Shown here piece by piece: positions 1 through 7,188 of a DNA stretch of 24,056 nt. This DNA is from a virus. Location: positions 1 through 24,056 of IMG/VR virus record IMGVR_UViG_3300025168_000655; one strand, 5' to 3'. The position numbers and the translations under genes are program-made. Position 1 is the first letter of the stretch. Each line of letters opens with the position of its first letter. Below the pieces are notes generated by a model. It did not search any database and was not told the origin of the DNA. It saw only the letters and a list, made by a program, of their open reading frames with translations.

Positions 1-255
1 CATATTTGCGTTCCAGTTGTAACGGCCCCATAAATCGTAAGAAGTTTCGCCTTCAGCGTCTTCTCCCGCTTTTACTAAACCAACAATACATTTATCGTTT
101 ACTGCGTATCCGATACCCATGTTGTCAGTTAAGCTAGTCATTTCCCATTCTGCCCCATCTTCAGGTGCATTGTAAGTTGTAACTACCATAAATTGTGCTG
201 ATGCCGCAAACGTTGTTAAGATTGCTACAGCTAGTGTCATAATTAAATTTTTCAT
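1..255 (-). CDS. Partial secreted or outer-membrane protein with signal peptide (3' end beyond window)
   Basis: I translated 85 codons from the ATG at 255-253 to the window edge with no stop, so the C-terminus is missing. Residues 1-20 form a clear signal peptide: a Lys after Met, a hydrophobic core (LIMTLAVAILTTF) and a cleavage site Ala-Ser-Ala before Gln21. Gln at +1 is typical of Bacteroidetes exported proteins. The mature part (VVTTYNAPEDGAEWEM, GIGYAVNDKCIVGLVKAG, DLWGRYNWN) has alternating polar/hydrophobic and aromatic residues, as in small outer-membrane beta-barrels, but I cannot name the family. It follows the prohead protease gene after a 221-nt gap with a terminator-like hairpin, so it is probably transcribed separately. 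A virally encoded surface protein could alter the host envelope or block superinfection; that is inference. It could also be a host-derived gene. Confidence 0.8.
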   Translation of the reverse strand, partial: MKNLIMTLAVAILTTFAASAQFMVVTTYNAPEDGAEWEMTSLTDNMGIGYAVNDKCIVGLVKAGEDAEGETSYDLWGRYNWNANM

Positions 256-296
256 AATTTTTGTTTTAGTTAATATTAGTTTAATTGTTGAAAACG

Positions 297-317
297 AGAA
301 CAGCTGACTACTGCTCT
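297..317 (-). promoter_or_regulatory. Stem-loop in leader of the signal-peptide gene
   Basis: On the minus strand AGAGCAG and CTGTTCT pair (seven pairs, one G-T wobble) around the loop TAGTCAG. The hairpin ends about 41 nt before the ATG at 255 and is followed by CGTTTTC. It may be a leader structure or a second weak terminator; the sequence does not decide. Confidence 0.35.
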
Positions 318-421
318 TGTGCTTTTGAAGTACATTTAGTACTTTATGTTTTTTAGTCTCTCATAGGAGTTAATTGTTTTGTAACCTTTATTGCTTAACA
401 TACATATAACTTAATTTTGGA

Positions 422-441
422 AAACCCACGTTTTTTCGTGG
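422..441 (-). terminator. Probable intrinsic terminator after the prohead protease gene
   Basis: On the minus strand CCACG and CGTGG form a stem with a six-A loop, followed directly by GTTTT. It lies about 35 nt past the stop of the prohead protease gene. The U-tract is short, so strength is uncertain, but the position at the end of the terminase-portal-protease gene set supports a termination role. The rest of the 256-476 gap is A/T-rich and I found no ORF in it. Confidence 0.5.
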
Positions 442-476
442 AAATTTTAGGGAAATGAACAATTAAATGTTCACGA

Positions 477-1088
477 CTAACATGCACATACCCCCGTATT
501 ATCACATATAATATCGCGGATTATGTTGTTTACGTTAGTATATTTGTATTCAGGTACTTGTATTTTACCTTCATTTAACCCTTTAGGGGATAAAAATGCA
601 CCTTGTGTAGATGGTGTAGAAACAAAATCAAAACATAATAAATCATAATCATCCTGTACCTCTACTGTGCCCTCTGATAAGTTATCTGACACTGAACCCA
701 TTCCACGAGATGAAATACCAATAGTGATACCTGAACCAAATAATGCTTTTAATATATTTCCGGCAGGTGTAGGTAATATTTCAACATCACCCATTACATC
801 GTCTCCATCCCACCAACATTTTAATACGTTGTGAGATACATTTTGAAGGTTAATTACTGAGCTTTCTGGATGGTCTAATTCACCTAATGCTCTTTTTTCT
901 CTAACAGGACCTTCCATATAAGATCTCATTTCTCTAGCTAAAATATCTTTTGGATAAACTCTTTCGTTTTGGTTTTTAGCATTTGCTCTTTGTAAAACAC
1001 CTGTAACAATTAATGGTTTATTTTTTCTAATAGAAGCTTCAACTAATTGTTTGTCTACTTTAAATGGTCTATATTCTGTTAAAAGCAT
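477..1088 (-). CDS. 21: Prohead (head maturation) protease, T4 gp21-like
   Basis: This is the serine protease that matures the prohead by cutting scaffold and head proteins after Leu/Ile-x-Glu. The 203-residue length fits the family (T4 gp21 is about 210). Visible landmarks are the GELDHPE block with probable catalytic His73, a second conserved His at 86 (NVSHN), and GISSRGMGSV (124-133) with probable nucleophile Ser126 or Ser127. Near the C-terminus L171-N172-E173 before Gly174 looks like a self-cleavage site, and L15-V16-E17 before Ala18 like an N-terminal one. Beyond residue 173 is an odd tail ending in four-residue-spaced cysteines (CDNTGVCAC). The gene lies 2 nt downstream of its neighbour and a short distance after portal and terminase, as in T4-like head operons. 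Family assignment is confident; the exact catalytic residues are inferred. Confidence 0.9.
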   Translation of the reverse strand: MLLTEYRPFKVDKQLVEASIRKNKPLIVTGVLQRANAKNQNERVYPKDILAREMRSYMEGPVREKRALGELDHPESSVINLQNVSHNVLKCWWDGDDVMGDVEILPTPAGNILKALFGSGITIGISSRGMGSVSDNLSEGTVEVQDDYDLLCFDFVSTPSTQGAFLSPKGLNEGKIQVPEYKYTNVNNIIRDIICDNTGVCAC

Positions 1089-1090
1089 AA

Positions 1091-1666
1091 TTAGTCTTCT
1101 TTATTTTTTTTCTTAAATGCGTTTGGTGTCATATACCCCTCACCTGAACCTGCGTTAAATGAAGCTCCACCACCTGTTGTGTTCATTTCTTTCATTGCCT
1201 TCATAAAATCTTCAACCTTATTATATAAATCTTCGTTGCCTGCTTTTATTTTATCTAATAAATCCCAAGCGCTTAAATCTTTTCCTGGAAAATCCTTATC
1301 GTTGTGGTGTTCACCTAAACCATCATAATTTCTTTGTTTAAGAGCAGCCATAATAGCATAAACAGCGTCTTGCATAGTATAATCATATCTATCTGCCATT
1401 GCTCTAATAAACTTATCTACATTTCTAGATACTTCTGGGTTTAATGATTCAGATACGTCTTTCTTAGCATTTTTAGCATTTAATTTTTTAATATAATCTG
1501 GGTCTTTTTTTAATTTACCTATAATAGAATCTTTATCATAAAAATATTCTGGATTTTTACCAGGTGTTTGACGGTCTTGTCTTTTTTGATAAGCATCATC
1601 ATTTTCAGTTAAACGTTGTTGTCTTTGTTTTGCTTGCCAATCGTGTATGTTAAATGGTTTACTCAT
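1091..1666 (-). CDS. T4-like phage protein of unknown function, prohead cluster
   Basis: A 191-residue hydrophilic, Lys/Asp-rich protein between the portal and protease genes. The N-terminus is polar and basic and ends in R18-L19-T20-E21 before Asn22, close to the Leu-x-Glu cleavage pattern of prohead proteases. The middle (about 75-165) looks helical. The C-terminus has Gly-Gly-Gly-Ala-Ser-Phe, then Gly-Glu-Gly-Tyr-Met-Thr-Pro-Asn-Ala-Phe, a tail pattern I associate with small proteins in head clusters of marine T4-like phages. It overlaps the upstream gene by 8 nt. Position would suit a prohead core component (the place held by gp67/gp68 in T4), but no direct similarity to these is evident. 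Function unknown. Confidence 0.8.
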   Translation of the reverse strand: MSKPFNIHDWQAKQRQQRLTENDDAYQKRQDRQTPGKNPEYFYDKDSIIGKLKKDPDYIKKLNAKNAKKDVSESLNPEVSRNVDKFIRAMADRYDYTMQDAVYAIMAALKQRNYDGLGEHHNDKDFPGKDLSAWDLLDKIKAGNEDLYNKVEDFMKAMKEMNTTGGGASFNAGSGEGYMTPNAFKKKNKED

Positions 1667-2000
1667 CTCTATAATTTTTTCTTACGTGTGTTCTAAGTGT
1701 GTTAAATATTTCTTTTAATTCTTCAGCTAAATTATGTAATACCATATCATCTGGATGTTCATTAGATAATTTTTGCATATCTATTGCTTCTGCTTCTATG
1801 TCTTTAACCATATTACTGAAAGAACGTTTATATACTACTTTTGATTTTACTCCTCCTGTTTCTGGATCCGCTGGTTCATCTACAAAATAATATTCTCTCT
1901 CTCTATCTGTGCCTTTATTTCCTCTAGCAGGATCTCCATCTTTTTTAATTTCACTAAAAGATGATTCTTTTATATTATATAATTCAGTGAGACTAACCAT
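1659..2000 (-). CDS. Small charged protein in prohead cluster, function unknown
   Basis: A 113-residue acidic and basic protein without membrane segments or recognisable domain. The N-terminus MVSLTELYNIKESS holds Ile-Lys-Glu before Ser13, again like a prohead-protease site. The C-terminal half (about 60-108) is predicted helical from its heptad-like hydrophobic spacing. It overlaps both neighbours by 8 nt, which implies translational coupling with the 280-residue protein before it and the 191-residue protein after it. A core or scaffold role in the prohead is inferred from position only. Confidence 0.75.
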   Translation of the reverse strand: MVSLTELYNIKESSFSEIKKDGDPARGNKGTDREREYYFVDEPADPETGGVKSKVVYKRSFSNMVKDIEAEAIDMQKLSNEHPDDMVLHNLAEELKEIFNTLRTHVRKNYRDE

Positions 2001-2835
2001 GGATTGTTTTTAACTCATTTACTAATTCATAATAATTAAGTAAGTTAATAACATTATCATCATTTACTGATGATTTTTTATCTAAAGGTTGAATCATTCC
2101 TTTTGTCTCATTTAATTTTATTATTATTGCTTTATCTTTAACTTTTTTAGAAAATCTTGTAATATTTTTTTTAACTTCTTTAATTTCTTGGTTAAGATAA
2201 GACTTAAGAGCAGGGCTATTAGTAACACTATTAACATATTCTTTTAATAATGTTTTTTGATTATCTTCTAAACCACTATATTTGTTATTAAATTTTTCAA
2301 GTAATACTTTATATGTAAGTAATCTTGTATCTTTATCTTGGTTATTAAAATTTTCTAAAACAACATCTTTTGTAATTTTTGTTGGTTTTTCAGTAATATG
2401 TTCTAAAAGTGTTACTTTAGAATTAACAATTGATAAAGCTGTAGCGTTTTTATTTTCTAATAAATTAAAAATAGATGCCATTATTTTATAATCTGTTATT
2501 TTTGCTTTAAAGAAATCATTAACATCATAATTATCTTTAATTTCTTTAATTAAATTATATTTTTCTCTTCTTAACTGACTTTTATTTAACTTTTCATGAG
2601 CATCTAATAATGTTTCAATTAACATTGTAGCTTGACCATCTTTATTATACTTTTGTGTAGCTAAAGTATGGTATATTTTATACTCTTTTAATAACTCAGT
2701 CTTAGAATTAAAATGTTTTTTTAAAAAAGATAATGATTTTGTTTGATTTCCTGTAATAGTGTCGGAAGTCAACTGCCTAGTTAGGAGTTCAAATAAAATT
2801 CCAGTATTCTTGTACTTAGAATGTTTTACTTTCAT
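1993..2835 (-). CDS. Conserved T4-like phage protein downstream of portal, function unknown
   Basis: A 280-residue, Lys/Asn-rich, probably all-helical protein. The start, Lys-Val-Lys-His-Ser-Lys-Tyr-Lys-Asn-Thr-Gly-Ile-Leu-Phe-Glu-Leu-Leu, and the block LRREKYNLIKEIKDNYD match a family I recognise from marine T4-like phages, always close to portal and prohead protease genes, with no assigned function. It may be a head-assembly or scaffold factor, but sequence gives no catalytic motif. It starts 39 nt after the portal stop; the gap holds a TATATTTATA element and a 16-bp palindrome, so it may have its own promoter. It overlaps the next gene by 8 nt. Confidence 0.85.
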   Translation of the reverse strand: MKVKHSKYKNTGILFELLTRQLTSDTITGNQTKSLSFLKKHFNSKTELLKEYKIYHTLATQKYNKDGQATMLIETLLDAHEKLNKSQLRREKYNLIKEIKDNYDVNDFFKAKITDYKIMASIFNLLENKNATALSIVNSKVTLLEHITEKPTKITKDVVLENFNNQDKDTRLLTYKVLLEKFNNKYSGLEDNQKTLLKEYVNSVTNSPALKSYLNQEIKEVKKNITRFSKKVKDKAIIIKLNETKGMIQPLDKKSSVNDDNVINLLNYYELVNELKTIHG

Positions 2836-2840
2836 GTTTT

Positions 2841-2856
2841 ATAAATTCGAATTTAT
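2841..2856. promoter_or_regulatory. 16-bp perfect palindrome in the portal/280-residue gene gap
   Basis: ATAAATTCGAATTTAT is its own reverse complement. It lies 6 nt before the ATG at 2835 and just downstream of a TATATTTATA element. It could be an operator for a dimeric protein or a short RNA hairpin near the start codon; palindromes also arise by chance in A/T-rich DNA. Confidence 0.4.
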
Positions 2857-2860
2857 CGTA

Positions 2861-2870
2861 TATAAATATA
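2861..2870 (-). promoter_or_regulatory. TATATTTATA element, candidate promoter box
   Basis: One of three exact copies found by eye (also 17553 and 22775), each in a short intergenic gap and 13-25 nt before a start codon. It resembles the Bacteroidetes -7 box TAnnTTTG apart from the last base; its other strand reads TATAAATA, the T4 late promoter core, but pointing away from the genes. It is preceded by AGGCT. Confidence 0.4.
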
Positions 2871-2888
2871 AGCCTATTCCTGAGGCTT
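2870..2888 (-). promoter_or_regulatory. Stem-loop over the end of the portal gene
   Basis: On the minus strand AAGCCT and AGGCTT pair (six pairs) around a seven-base loop, spanning the portal stop codon. The following TATATTTATA is not a proper U-tract, so a terminator is possible but weak; an mRNA processing or stability element is equally possible. Confidence 0.35.
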
Positions 2889-4718
2889 AATATTTTTTTC
2901 ACTTAAAAGTCCATTTTCTTTATCCTCCTTTAAGACTTGTTTTTTATTTTTAATTTTTTGAAGAGATTTTTTAAGATTTGCAGCTTCAAATGTAGAAACT
3001 TTATTAGGTCTGTCTGGTTTTGACATAGCAAGTTTAGGATTTTTCTTACCTAAAGGGTCTCTACCAAAATTAGAATCTTGACCTCCATATTTAGTAGGAT
3101 CTTCTAATGGACGTCCTGGTTCTTTTTCATCATACCCAGTTGGTACTTGAGCTGGTCCTACTGCTTTGTCTCTTTTATTACCATACATTGAAGCTAAATC
3201 ATGAGGAGTACCATATGATATTCCAGATTCTGATGGATCATTTCCTTCATTTTCAATTTGTGAAATTCTAAAAGAATTCATTGCATCCTCAAAAAGTGTT
3301 TCTTTTTCTTCATTATATTGATCAGGTGATAAACCATATACATTTTCATAAACCCAATCTTTACTAAATAATTTACCATCTAACATTTCTTTAGCTACTG
3401 CTGTTTTTGCAGTATATAATTCAACTTTTTCTTGTTCGTAAATAATTGATGGTGTAGTTAATTCTAATTTAAAATCAACTAAATCTGCATCTTCGAACCC
3501 TTGTGAATATAAATGTACTAGTGCTATTTTAGTTAATTCTGATTCTATAATTCTTTGAATACGTTCAACTGTACGAGCAAAACGAATGTCCATACCTGCT
3601 AATGTTGACTTTCCTTCTACTCCTTCCTCATAACCTAAGAATGGTTTAGGTATTTTTAAGGCTGCCATCATTTTATGTTTTAAGTATTCAATATCTCCTG
3701 TACCATCATAGTCTAAACCTTTTGTAGTTTCAATTTTAGTAGAATTATCGTTTCCTCTTACTGGAATATAAAAATCCTCAGTAATGTTTTGCATGTTATA
3801 TTTTAGATTATAATCACCTGTTGCTTGATCTATATAAGGTGTTTTTTTCATTTTGTTAACAGTTTCTTGCATAAACTGTTCTACTTGTTCTGGTGGAATA
3901 GCTCCTACATTAATATAAAATGTTCTTTTTTCTGGTGCTCTCATAATTCTATGAATTAACATAGCATCCTCCATTAACATTAATTGTTTAAATACTTTAC
4001 GAGATGGTTCTAAATAAGATCTACCATATGGAAGATAATTAGAATCTGTAAGTAATCTAAAGTGAGCGACTTCATAATTTTCTAAACTAAATTGATCTCT
4101 TCTAATTGTGTTAGTTGCCCCTGAAGCTAAACCATTTGGGTCCATTGTAAAACGAGTGTAAGAAGGATTTTCAGGGTCTGTTCCTTCTTCTCTTACTACT
4201 TCGTATACTGATAAAGGTATAACATTATATACTCCAAACTTTTCACTTACTTCTAATTTTAAATACATATCTCCATACTTACACATATTTCTAATCCATG
4301 TAGATAAATTAAATTCTACATTTAAAACATCATAAAATAAATTTTGTAATACTTTTCTTACATTTTCATTTGAAGATTGAATATTTAAAATATCACCATA
4401 TTCATTTCTATTTGTTGTTTCATCTGAAATAATATCTAATGCAGCTGCAATAATTGGGTCATGGTCCATAGCTTCATAATCACTATAAAGCTGAAGTCGC
4501 ATTGACTGATAATTCAGTGTAGGATTATATTGTAATGATGATCCTACAGGTTTATGTAAACGAGTAAATCTATCATAAAGTGAATTAGAGGCTAGGTTTC
4601 CATATTTCTGGATCCTGCCTGTATCCATGATTTTAAGTTGTTTTCCCCCAATGTTACGAACTATAACATCGTTTGAGAATAATCTTCGTAATCTTGTAAA
4701 TAAAGTAGTATCTGCCAT
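2874..4718 (-). CDS. 20: Portal vertex protein, T4 gp20-like
   Basis: The portal forms the dodecameric ring at the unique head vertex through which DNA is packaged and ejected, and it docks terminase and neck. The sequence (614 residues; T4 gp20 is 524) shows family blocks: an early YEAMDHDPIIAAALDIISDE segment, NEYGDI, the WIRNMCKYGDMYLK block, GRSYLEPSRKVFKQLMLMEDAMLIHRI, and APEKRTFYINVG. The extra length is mostly a hydrophilic C-terminal tail from about residue 480, rich in Lys, Pro and Gly, with LLSEKN near the end. It follows terminase after 21 nt. In T4 the sheath and tube genes (18, 19) lie between 17 and 20; here they do not, so the tail genes have been moved. Assignment is confident. 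Confidence 0.95.
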   Translation of the reverse strand: MADTTLFTRLRRLFSNDVIVRNIGGKQLKIMDTGRIQKYGNLASNSLYDRFTRLHKPVGSSLQYNPTLNYQSMRLQLYSDYEAMDHDPIIAAALDIISDETTNRNEYGDILNIQSSNENVRKVLQNLFYDVLNVEFNLSTWIRNMCKYGDMYLKLEVSEKFGVYNVIPLSVYEVVREEGTDPENPSYTRFTMDPNGLASGATNTIRRDQFSLENYEVAHFRLLTDSNYLPYGRSYLEPSRKVFKQLMLMEDAMLIHRIMRAPEKRTFYINVGAIPPEQVEQFMQETVNKMKKTPYIDQATGDYNLKYNMQNITEDFYIPVRGNDNSTKIETTKGLDYDGTGDIEYLKHKMMAALKIPKPFLGYEEGVEGKSTLAGMDIRFARTVERIQRIIESELTKIALVHLYSQGFEDADLVDFKLELTTPSIIYEQEKVELYTAKTAVAKEMLDGKLFSKDWVYENVYGLSPDQYNEEKETLFEDAMNSFRISQIENEGNDPSESGISYGTPHDLASMYGNKRDKAVGPAQVPTGYDEKEPGRPLEDPTKYGGQDSNFGRDPLGKKNPKLAMSKPDRPNKVSTFEAANLKKSLQKIKNKKQVLKEDKENGLLSEKNIKPQE

Positions 4719-4732
4719 TCTTGTTGTTTTTA

Positions 4733-4744
4733 ATACATATTAAA
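4733..4744 (-). promoter_or_regulatory. TTTAATATGTAT motif at terminase/portal junction
   Basis: This 12-mer includes the terminase stop codon and recurs identically at 6338-6349 over the stop of the next upstream gene. Here it also sits in an inverted repeat (TTAATA, two bases, TATTAA; 4730-4743). Possible promoter or coupling signal; unproven. Confidence 0.25.
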
Positions 4745-6332
4745 GAAGCCAGGTTAAATCTTGTTGTCCTTTATCTTCTCCTAAATCCATAGTCCAACCT
4801 GCTTGTTTTTTGTTTATTCCTCCAGTATAAATAGTGGGCGCACTTCGTTGCCAGTTTTTTAAGGCTGCCCTTGTTATATCAATTCCTTGTTGTGCAAATT
4901 TAAGTGCTGTATCTCTAACATAACATGCTGTTGCTAAAGACATTACTAAATCATCATTATACCCCATTTGAGCTTCTGCTCTTCCATTTTTCCAAACAAA
5001 AGTTCGCATTTCTTCTAATGTTCTTTTACCTTGAATTGTAATTGATTTTTCTCTTAAATATGCGTCTAATTTTCCTATTGTTAATGGTCTTGTTTTCATT
5101 GACATTGTAAAACCAGGAACCATTTTTGTTGTGTCTGTTATATCATACCCTTTAGCTAAGAAAGAATCTGCGTTTGTTGCTGCATCTCCTTTAGGTGAAT
5201 AATATAAATTTTGATAACCTTTATCTATTACTACTTGAATTGTATTCCAACCTATATTTGCATTTTCAATTACAAGTAATGCATTATTATATTCGGTAGC
5301 AATTGAAACTAACATATGTCCAAATTCTTTAGTACCAATTTGTGCTTTAAATTCACCAATTTGTTTTGAATCCTCAATGTCTATAATATGAAAAGCAGAA
5401 TAATCTTTACTATCTCCTCTAGCTACATCAGCTGTTATCATATAGTTTCTTGAATAGTCTGGATATTCCCAAATATGTAATCCTCCTTCTATACCTCTTC
5501 TTTCTATAGGATCACATATGTTTGTTTCTTCAATAAATTTCATTATTTCTGATTCAAACACAGTATTACCAGAAGTTGTAAAATCACAATCACATTCTTG
5601 TGCTGCCATTCTTAAACCTAACTCATCATCCTGTTTATTTCTCCATTCTTGGTTTCTTTCTGGGTGTACTGTCCAGTGTAGTTTAATAGGAGTAAATCCA
5701 TTGGTTCCTTCTTCTGCTTTATTCCACATTCTGTGAAAAAAGTTACCTGTTCCGTTAGGTGTTGATAAAACAATTGCTTTACCCCCCGTTGATAATGTTT
5801 GTTGTGATGAACCCCAAATTTCTTCAATTCGATTTTCTTCAATAAAAGCAGCCTCATCTACAATTAGTAAAGAAATTGCTTCTGATCTACCAGCATCACT
5901 TGCCGCAGATACTGCTTTTACTTGGGAACCGTTTTTAAGTCTTAGTGCTAATTTATTATTTTCTGTAAATCCAATTTGTAACCAAGATGGTAAATTGTCA
6001 TACATAAATTTTACTTTTGTTACTAGATTTTTTGCCGTATCTTGTTTTGTTGCAACAACTAATATTGATTTGTCTTTTTGAAATACCATCATCCATAAAG
6101 AAATACCTGCGGATAAGGTTGAAATTCCTAATTGTCTAGATTTAAGAATAATACTTCTGTCATTCTTTTGAAGTAATTTTAATGTGCCTTCTTGAAATGG
6201 ATATAAATTAAATTGAACACGTCCCCTTGTTGGATGTTGAATCCAACAATATTTCCTCATAAAATAAACAGGATCTTGAGCACATTTAATGTACTCTTGT
6301 TTTATTATTTGTTTTATATTAGATTGTGCCAT
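4740..6332 (-). CDS. 17: Terminase large subunit, T4 gp17-like
   Basis: The DNA-packaging motor and headful nuclease, acting at the portal. Residues 1-60 lead into the ATPase domain: Walker A-like SRQLGIST at 65-72 (the non-classical form seen in gp17), a block LVVATKQDTAKNLV around 91-104, Walker B LLIVDEAA at 155-162 with Glu160, and coupling motif LSTPNGTGNFF at 189-199. The nuclease domain begins near 295 with MITADVARGDSKDYSAFHI, whose Asp residues fit the RNase H-like metal site; a later Asp pair (GYNDDLVMSLA) fits the last acidic ligand. At 530 residues it is shorter than T4 gp17 (610). It starts 12 nt after the P-loop gene and is followed by portal. No small subunit (gp16) was recognised in the window. 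Confidence 0.96.
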   Translation of the reverse strand: MAQSNIKQIIKQEYIKCAQDPVYFMRKYCWIQHPTRGRVQFNLYPFQEGTLKLLQKNDRSIILKSRQLGISTLSAGISLWMMVFQKDKSILVVATKQDTAKNLVTKVKFMYDNLPSWLQIGFTENNKLALRLKNGSQVKAVSAASDAGRSEAISLLIVDEAAFIEENRIEEIWGSSQQTLSTGGKAIVLSTPNGTGNFFHRMWNKAEEGTNGFTPIKLHWTVHPERNQEWRNKQDDELGLRMAAQECDCDFTTSGNTVFESEIMKFIEETNICDPIERRGIEGGLHIWEYPDYSRNYMITADVARGDSKDYSAFHIIDIEDSKQIGEFKAQIGTKEFGHMLVSIATEYNNALLVIENANIGWNTIQVVIDKGYQNLYYSPKGDAATNADSFLAKGYDITDTTKMVPGFTMSMKTRPLTIGKLDAYLREKSITIQGKRTLEEMRTFVWKNGRAEAQMGYNDDLVMSLATACYVRDTALKFAQQGIDITRAALKNWQRSAPTIYTGGINKKQAGWTMDLGEDKGQQDLTWLL

Positions 6333-6337
6333 ATATT

Positions 6338-6349
6338 ATACATATTAAA
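6338..6349 (-). promoter_or_regulatory. TTTAATATGTAT motif before terminase start
   Basis: Identical to 4733-4744 and likewise overlapping the preceding gene's TAA stop, followed by AATAT and the terminase ATG. It could be a promoter-like or translation-coupling signal, or reflect the repeated TAATAT after stops in this region. Confidence 0.25.
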
Positions 6350-6863
6350 CTACAGCATTCTTAACTTGCTCTATACGTTCTTCTACAGTACCACTAATTG
6401 TAATTGTATCATTTCTGTACATTCCTACTATTTCTTTTATTTTTTTATCAACTGCTTCTCTATATTCTGCATTTGTTTCTCTAACTCCATTATCTTCTAT
6501 TTCTACTCCTTCAGGAGAAACATAAAATAAAATATCATATTCATCTATTAAATAATATAAAGTTGCATTTAAATAAAATTTTTCATGATCTTTCATTGAT
6601 TCAGACAAATCAGCAAATGCCATAACATCAATTACTGTTCTGTCAGTTATGATTTTTTCTTGCATTAATTCAGCTGATCTTTCAGAAGCAAAAACTAATT
6701 GTCCCTTTAATGTACTGTCTGTGTTTAAAGGTATTCCTAAATTCATTAAATGTTTTGAACGTTCTGTTCTAAAATGATAATCTTTAAATTCAGGTAATTC
6801 TTTTAATGCATTTACTAATGTAGTTTTTCCTACACTCATTGTTCCACAAAATCCTATTTTCAT
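6345..6863 (-). CDS. P-loop ATPase/kinase, NadR-kinase-like (AAA_28 type)
   Basis: A 172-residue single-domain P-loop protein. Walker A is GTMSVGKTT at 7-15, directly after the first beta strand (MKIGFC). An RTERSKH segment and IITDRTVIDVMAFAD (a probable Walker B strand with Asp) follow, then YDILFYVSP and a C-terminal helix after a VRETNAEYREAVD loop. This layout fits the NadR C-terminal ribosylnicotinamide kinase/AAA_28 group, which phosphorylates small nucleosides, but the substrate cannot be read from sequence. It lies between a small unknown gene and terminase. The 1215-residue protein at 13889-17536 begins with an NMN-adenylyltransferase-like domain, so the two together could resemble a split NadR-type NAD salvage pair. 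A deoxynucleoside or other kinase is the alternative. Confidence 0.75.
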   Translation of the reverse strand: MKIGFCGTMSVGKTTLVNALKELPEFKDYHFRTERSKHLMNLGIPLNTDSTLKGQLVFASERSAELMQEKIITDRTVIDVMAFADLSESMKDHEKFYLNATLYYLIDEYDILFYVSPEGVEIEDNGVRETNAEYREAVDKKIKEIVGMYRNDTITISGTVEERIEQVKNAVV

Positions 6864-6866
6864 ATA

Positions 6867-7187
6867 TTAATGTCTTGATGTTCCTTTCATTGCTGGGTTC
6901 TTATACCAAGGTAAACCCTCTCTTCCTTTTTGAATTTCATTCCAAGTATCATAATCATATTCAATACCATTTAAATAATATTCTTTTCTTTTTTGTTCCT
7001 TATTAATTAAAGCTGGTCCTTCCATATTATGAAATTTTCCTATACCATTATGTTCAACAACATGAGCTATTGTTTTAGAACCATCTTCTTCAATTCTAGA
7101 TACTTTTCTTACTTTTATTTTAGGGTTCATCCATTTTTTCATGTCGACTACTTCCCCATTAATTGTTGGTAATTGTTTTTTTGTCAT
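6867..7187 (-). CDS. Small basic protein with GPA/YYLNG motif, function unknown
   Basis: A 106-residue protein without signal or membrane segment. The centre holds KFHNMEGPALI followed after a charged stretch by EYYLNGIEYDYDTW (about 51-82); this Gly-Pro-Ala ... Tyr-Tyr-x-Asn-Gly-x-x-Tyr pattern occurs in short repeat modules in phage and bacterial proteins of unclear role. It is separated from its upstream neighbour by 1 nt and from the downstream gene by 3 nt, so it belongs to the same transcript as the FAD enzyme and P-loop protein. No function can be assigned. Confidence 0.7.
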   Translation of the reverse strand: MTKKQLPTINGEVVDMKKWMNPKIKVRKVSRIEEDGSKTIAHVVEHNGIGKFHNMEGPALINKEQKRKEYYLNGIEYDYDTWNEIQKGREGLPWYKNPAMKGTSRH

Positions 7188-7188
7188 A

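Noticed and set aside
256-476. Search for a tRNA or small ORF in the largest non-coding gap
   Set aside because: No cloverleaf and no convincing ORF; only the two hairpins listed as features.
5618-5857. Second minus-strand frame inside the terminase gene
   Set aside because: The terminase frame runs through here with family motifs; this frame has no recognisable protein character.
6213-6530. Plus-strand open frame rich in Phe, Tyr, Ile and Cys
   Set aside because: Composition is that of the reverse of A/T-rich coding DNA; it covers the terminase start and the P-loop gene.
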